From: a bacterium
GTDB lineage: Bacteria > Desulfobacterota > S145-22
Length of the DNA stretch: 35,328 nt
Direction: 5' to 3'
NCBI GenBank assembly: GCA_029934085.1
Contig: JAOZMY010000016.1
Location: 1-35,328 of the forward strand
The notes under the pieces were generated by a model, which saw nothing but the letters and a program-made list of their open reading frames with translations, ran no database searches and had not been told where the DNA came from. How positions within the stretch are numbered: position 1 is the first letter of the stretch; every line of letters starts with the position of its first letter. Of this stretch, positions 34,167-35,328 are shown one piece after another. A program made the translations under genes and the position numbers.

Positions 34167-34190
34167 GTGAGGGGGTTGATTCCCCCTCAC
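34167..34190 (+). promoter_or_regulatory. strong stem-loop between gcdA and the HMG-CoA-lyase-like gene
   Basis: GTGAGGGGG (34167-34175) and CCCCCTCAC (34182-34190) form a perfect 9-bp stem with a 6-nt loop. A second CCCCCT at 34192-34197 could pair with AGGGGG instead. No U-tract follows and a perfect ribosome-binding site lies 10 bp downstream, so it may act as a processing, stability or attenuation element and not as a plain terminator. Confidence 0.55.
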
Positions 34191-34216
34191 GCCCCCTACC
34201 AAAGGAGGTGAGTGAT

Positions 34217-35328
34217 ATGAAATATCACTTGTCGTTTCCCGAAAGGGTGGAAATCGGGGATCTTACCGTTCGTGACGGGATGCAAGCCCTGGAGCATGTT
34301 TTCAGCACGGAAGAAAAGCTATCCATTGTAGAGGATCTCATTCTGGCCGGATTCGAGCACGTGGAAGTGACCAACTTTGGCCATCCGAAGTATCTCCCCC
34401 AGTTTGCTGACGCCGAGGAGTTTTTGGAAAGGCTTTTCCAGAGCAAGCGGGTGGGGCATCTCCTCCGTCAGAACGGAGGGAAGGTATGGGTGACCGCCAT
34501 CACCATCAATGAGCGGGCCTGTACACGCGCGCTCGATTTCAAGGCAAAACACGGTGTGGGACCGGACATCGTGTTGCAGATGGTTTCTACGGATCCGGTT
34601 CATCACAAAACAAACTCTGGGATGACACTGGATGACTACTGGAAAATGACGGAACGCTGCATCAAGATGGTCAAAGAACAGGACATCCAGATGTGCGGGA
34701 CCGTCAGTACCATTTGGGGTTCTCCGATGGAGGGTGCCCGGGTCACCGACTTGAAACGGGCCGTGGAGTTTTCCAAGATCTATCTGGATCTGGGAGCCAG
34801 CTATATCGAACAGGCGGACCACGATGGTTCGGCCGACCCGGCCCGGGTCTATGAATATTTCTCCATGATCCTCGACCCTGAGGTTATGGGTAAGTGGGCG
34901 GATCCCAAGTATCATCTGGCTCATTTTCACACCTCTCGCGGGATGGGGCTTGCCAATGTCCTGGCGGCTCTCCAGGCGGGGATCTATAGGTTCGAATCGA
35001 CCTTGAGCGGTATCGGGGGTCAGCCCGCCAATATGATCGATGGGCGTTTGATCAAGGGAACTGGAAAATACTACCATAAGGAGCATCTCCTCTCTGGCCT
35101 TGTGTCCACAGAGGACGTGGTCGTCATGATGGAGGCCATGGGGGTTAAGACGGGCGTGGATATCCGTAAACTCCTTGCCGTTGGGAAAAAGTTCCGAGAC
35201 GAGTACCTTAAGATCTCACCGGATCAGATGGATACGATTGTTACGGCCGTCTCCGAGGTGACGGGTATTGCCAAAGACCGTCTCTTAAGCCTGAGAGATT
35301 CAGACAAAGATCTCGACACCTTCGTGGA
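34217..35328 (+). CDS. HMG-CoA-lyase-like DRE-TIM metalloenzyme (3' partial)
   Basis: The frame is open from ATG 34217 to the window end (370 residues so far), with the near-perfect ribosome-binding site AAAGGAGGTGAG upstream. Seen: LTVRDGMQ with Arg19-Asp20, EVTNFGHPKYLPQ (compare ETTSFVSPKWVPQ of HMG-CoA lyase), metal-binding HFH (236-238) and STLSGIGGQPAN (262-272). The catalytic loop of HMG-CoA lyase reads GGCPYA; here the Cys is Gln269, and about 17 extra residues follow before STEDVVVMMEAMGV. The C-terminus is longer than in HMG-CoA lyase (about 300 residues). It belongs to the pyruvate-carboxyltransferase fold family, but HMG-CoA cleavage is doubtful. A related C-C lyase or condensing role next to GcdA is possible. 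Confidence 0.82.
   Translation, partial: MKYHLSFPERVEIGDLTVRDGMQALEHVFSTEEKLSIVEDLILAGFEHVEVTNFGHPKYLPQFADAEEFLERLFQSKRVGHLLRQNGGKVWVTAITINERACTRALDFKAKHGVGPDIVLQMVSTDPVHHKTNSGMTLDDYWKMTERCIKMVKEQDIQMCGTVSTIWGSPMEGARVTDLKRAVEFSKIYLDLGASYIEQADHDGSADPARVYEYFSMILDPEVMGKWADPKYHLAHFHTSRGMGLANVLAALQAGIYRFESTLSGIGGQPANMIDGRLIKGTGKYYHKEHLLSGLVSTEDVVVMMEAMGVKTGVDIRKLLAVGKKFRDEYLKISPDQMDTIVTAVSEVTGIAKDRLLSLRDSDKDLDTFV

Overview
All genes in this 35.3 kb window read on the + strand, in tight runs with many ATGA stop/start overlaps (2250, 8263, 22647, 24602, 32381). I see no rRNA, tRNA, CRISPR array, insertion sequence or phage gene. The content is acyl-CoA ligase, three acyl-CoA dehydrogenases, ETF, heterodisulfide-reductase-like flavoproteins, a B12-dependent acyl-CoA mutase with its chaperone, and a glutaconyl-CoA decarboxylase alpha homologue. 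It suggests a strict anaerobe that oxidises short or branched organic acids, most likely a syntrophic or sulfate-reducing member of the Desulfobacterota (Syntrophales-like). The taxonomy is inferred from gene content only.

Region 1 (1-5123) is a purine module: an 8-oxoguanine/guanine-type deaminase (5' end outside the window), a YgfM-like FAD subunit and an XdhD-like molybdenum hydroxylase whose ferredoxin domain has lost every cysteine. Region 2 (5124-5514) is the only long gap. It holds a perfect 16-bp palindrome, a related imperfect dyad and a sigma70-like promoter. Region 3 (5515-13134) is a LivGHMKF-type ABC transporter with an AMP-forming acyl-CoA ligase between livG and livH and a LEA14-like lipoprotein at the end. 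It looks like a machine for importing and activating a carboxylic acid. Region 4 (13289-30994) starts with a MerR regulator whose upstream site resembles the two sites in region 2. It continues with thiolase, 3-hydroxyacyl-CoA dehydrogenase, acyl-CoA dehydrogenase, an HdrD-like Fe-S protein, EtfBA, a second acyl-CoA dehydrogenase, two HdrA-like proteins, a corrinoid adenosyltransferase, a two-subunit acyl-CoA mutase, a third acyl-CoA dehydrogenase, a MeaB-like GTPase and a biotin-dependent carboxyltransferase. Region 5 (31167-35328) holds a long crotonase-family protein, GcdA, and an HMG-CoA-lyase-like enzyme that runs off the window end.

The most informative residues are in the mutase. It has Phe and Gln at the two positions that distinguish isobutyryl-CoA mutase from methylmalonyl-CoA mutase (Tyr and Arg). 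Taken together I infer a pathway: acid uptake, CoA activation, isobutyryl-CoA/butyryl-CoA (or a similar branched/linear) rearrangement, beta-oxidation to acetyl-CoA, and electrons passed through ETF to a soluble Hdr-like module. The regulon would be controlled by the MerR protein.

A second layer is non-coding. Seven intergenic stretches are built from degenerate tandem units, five with a 7-bp period and two with a 9-bp period. They mostly begin within about 15 bp of a stop codon and several end in small hairpins.
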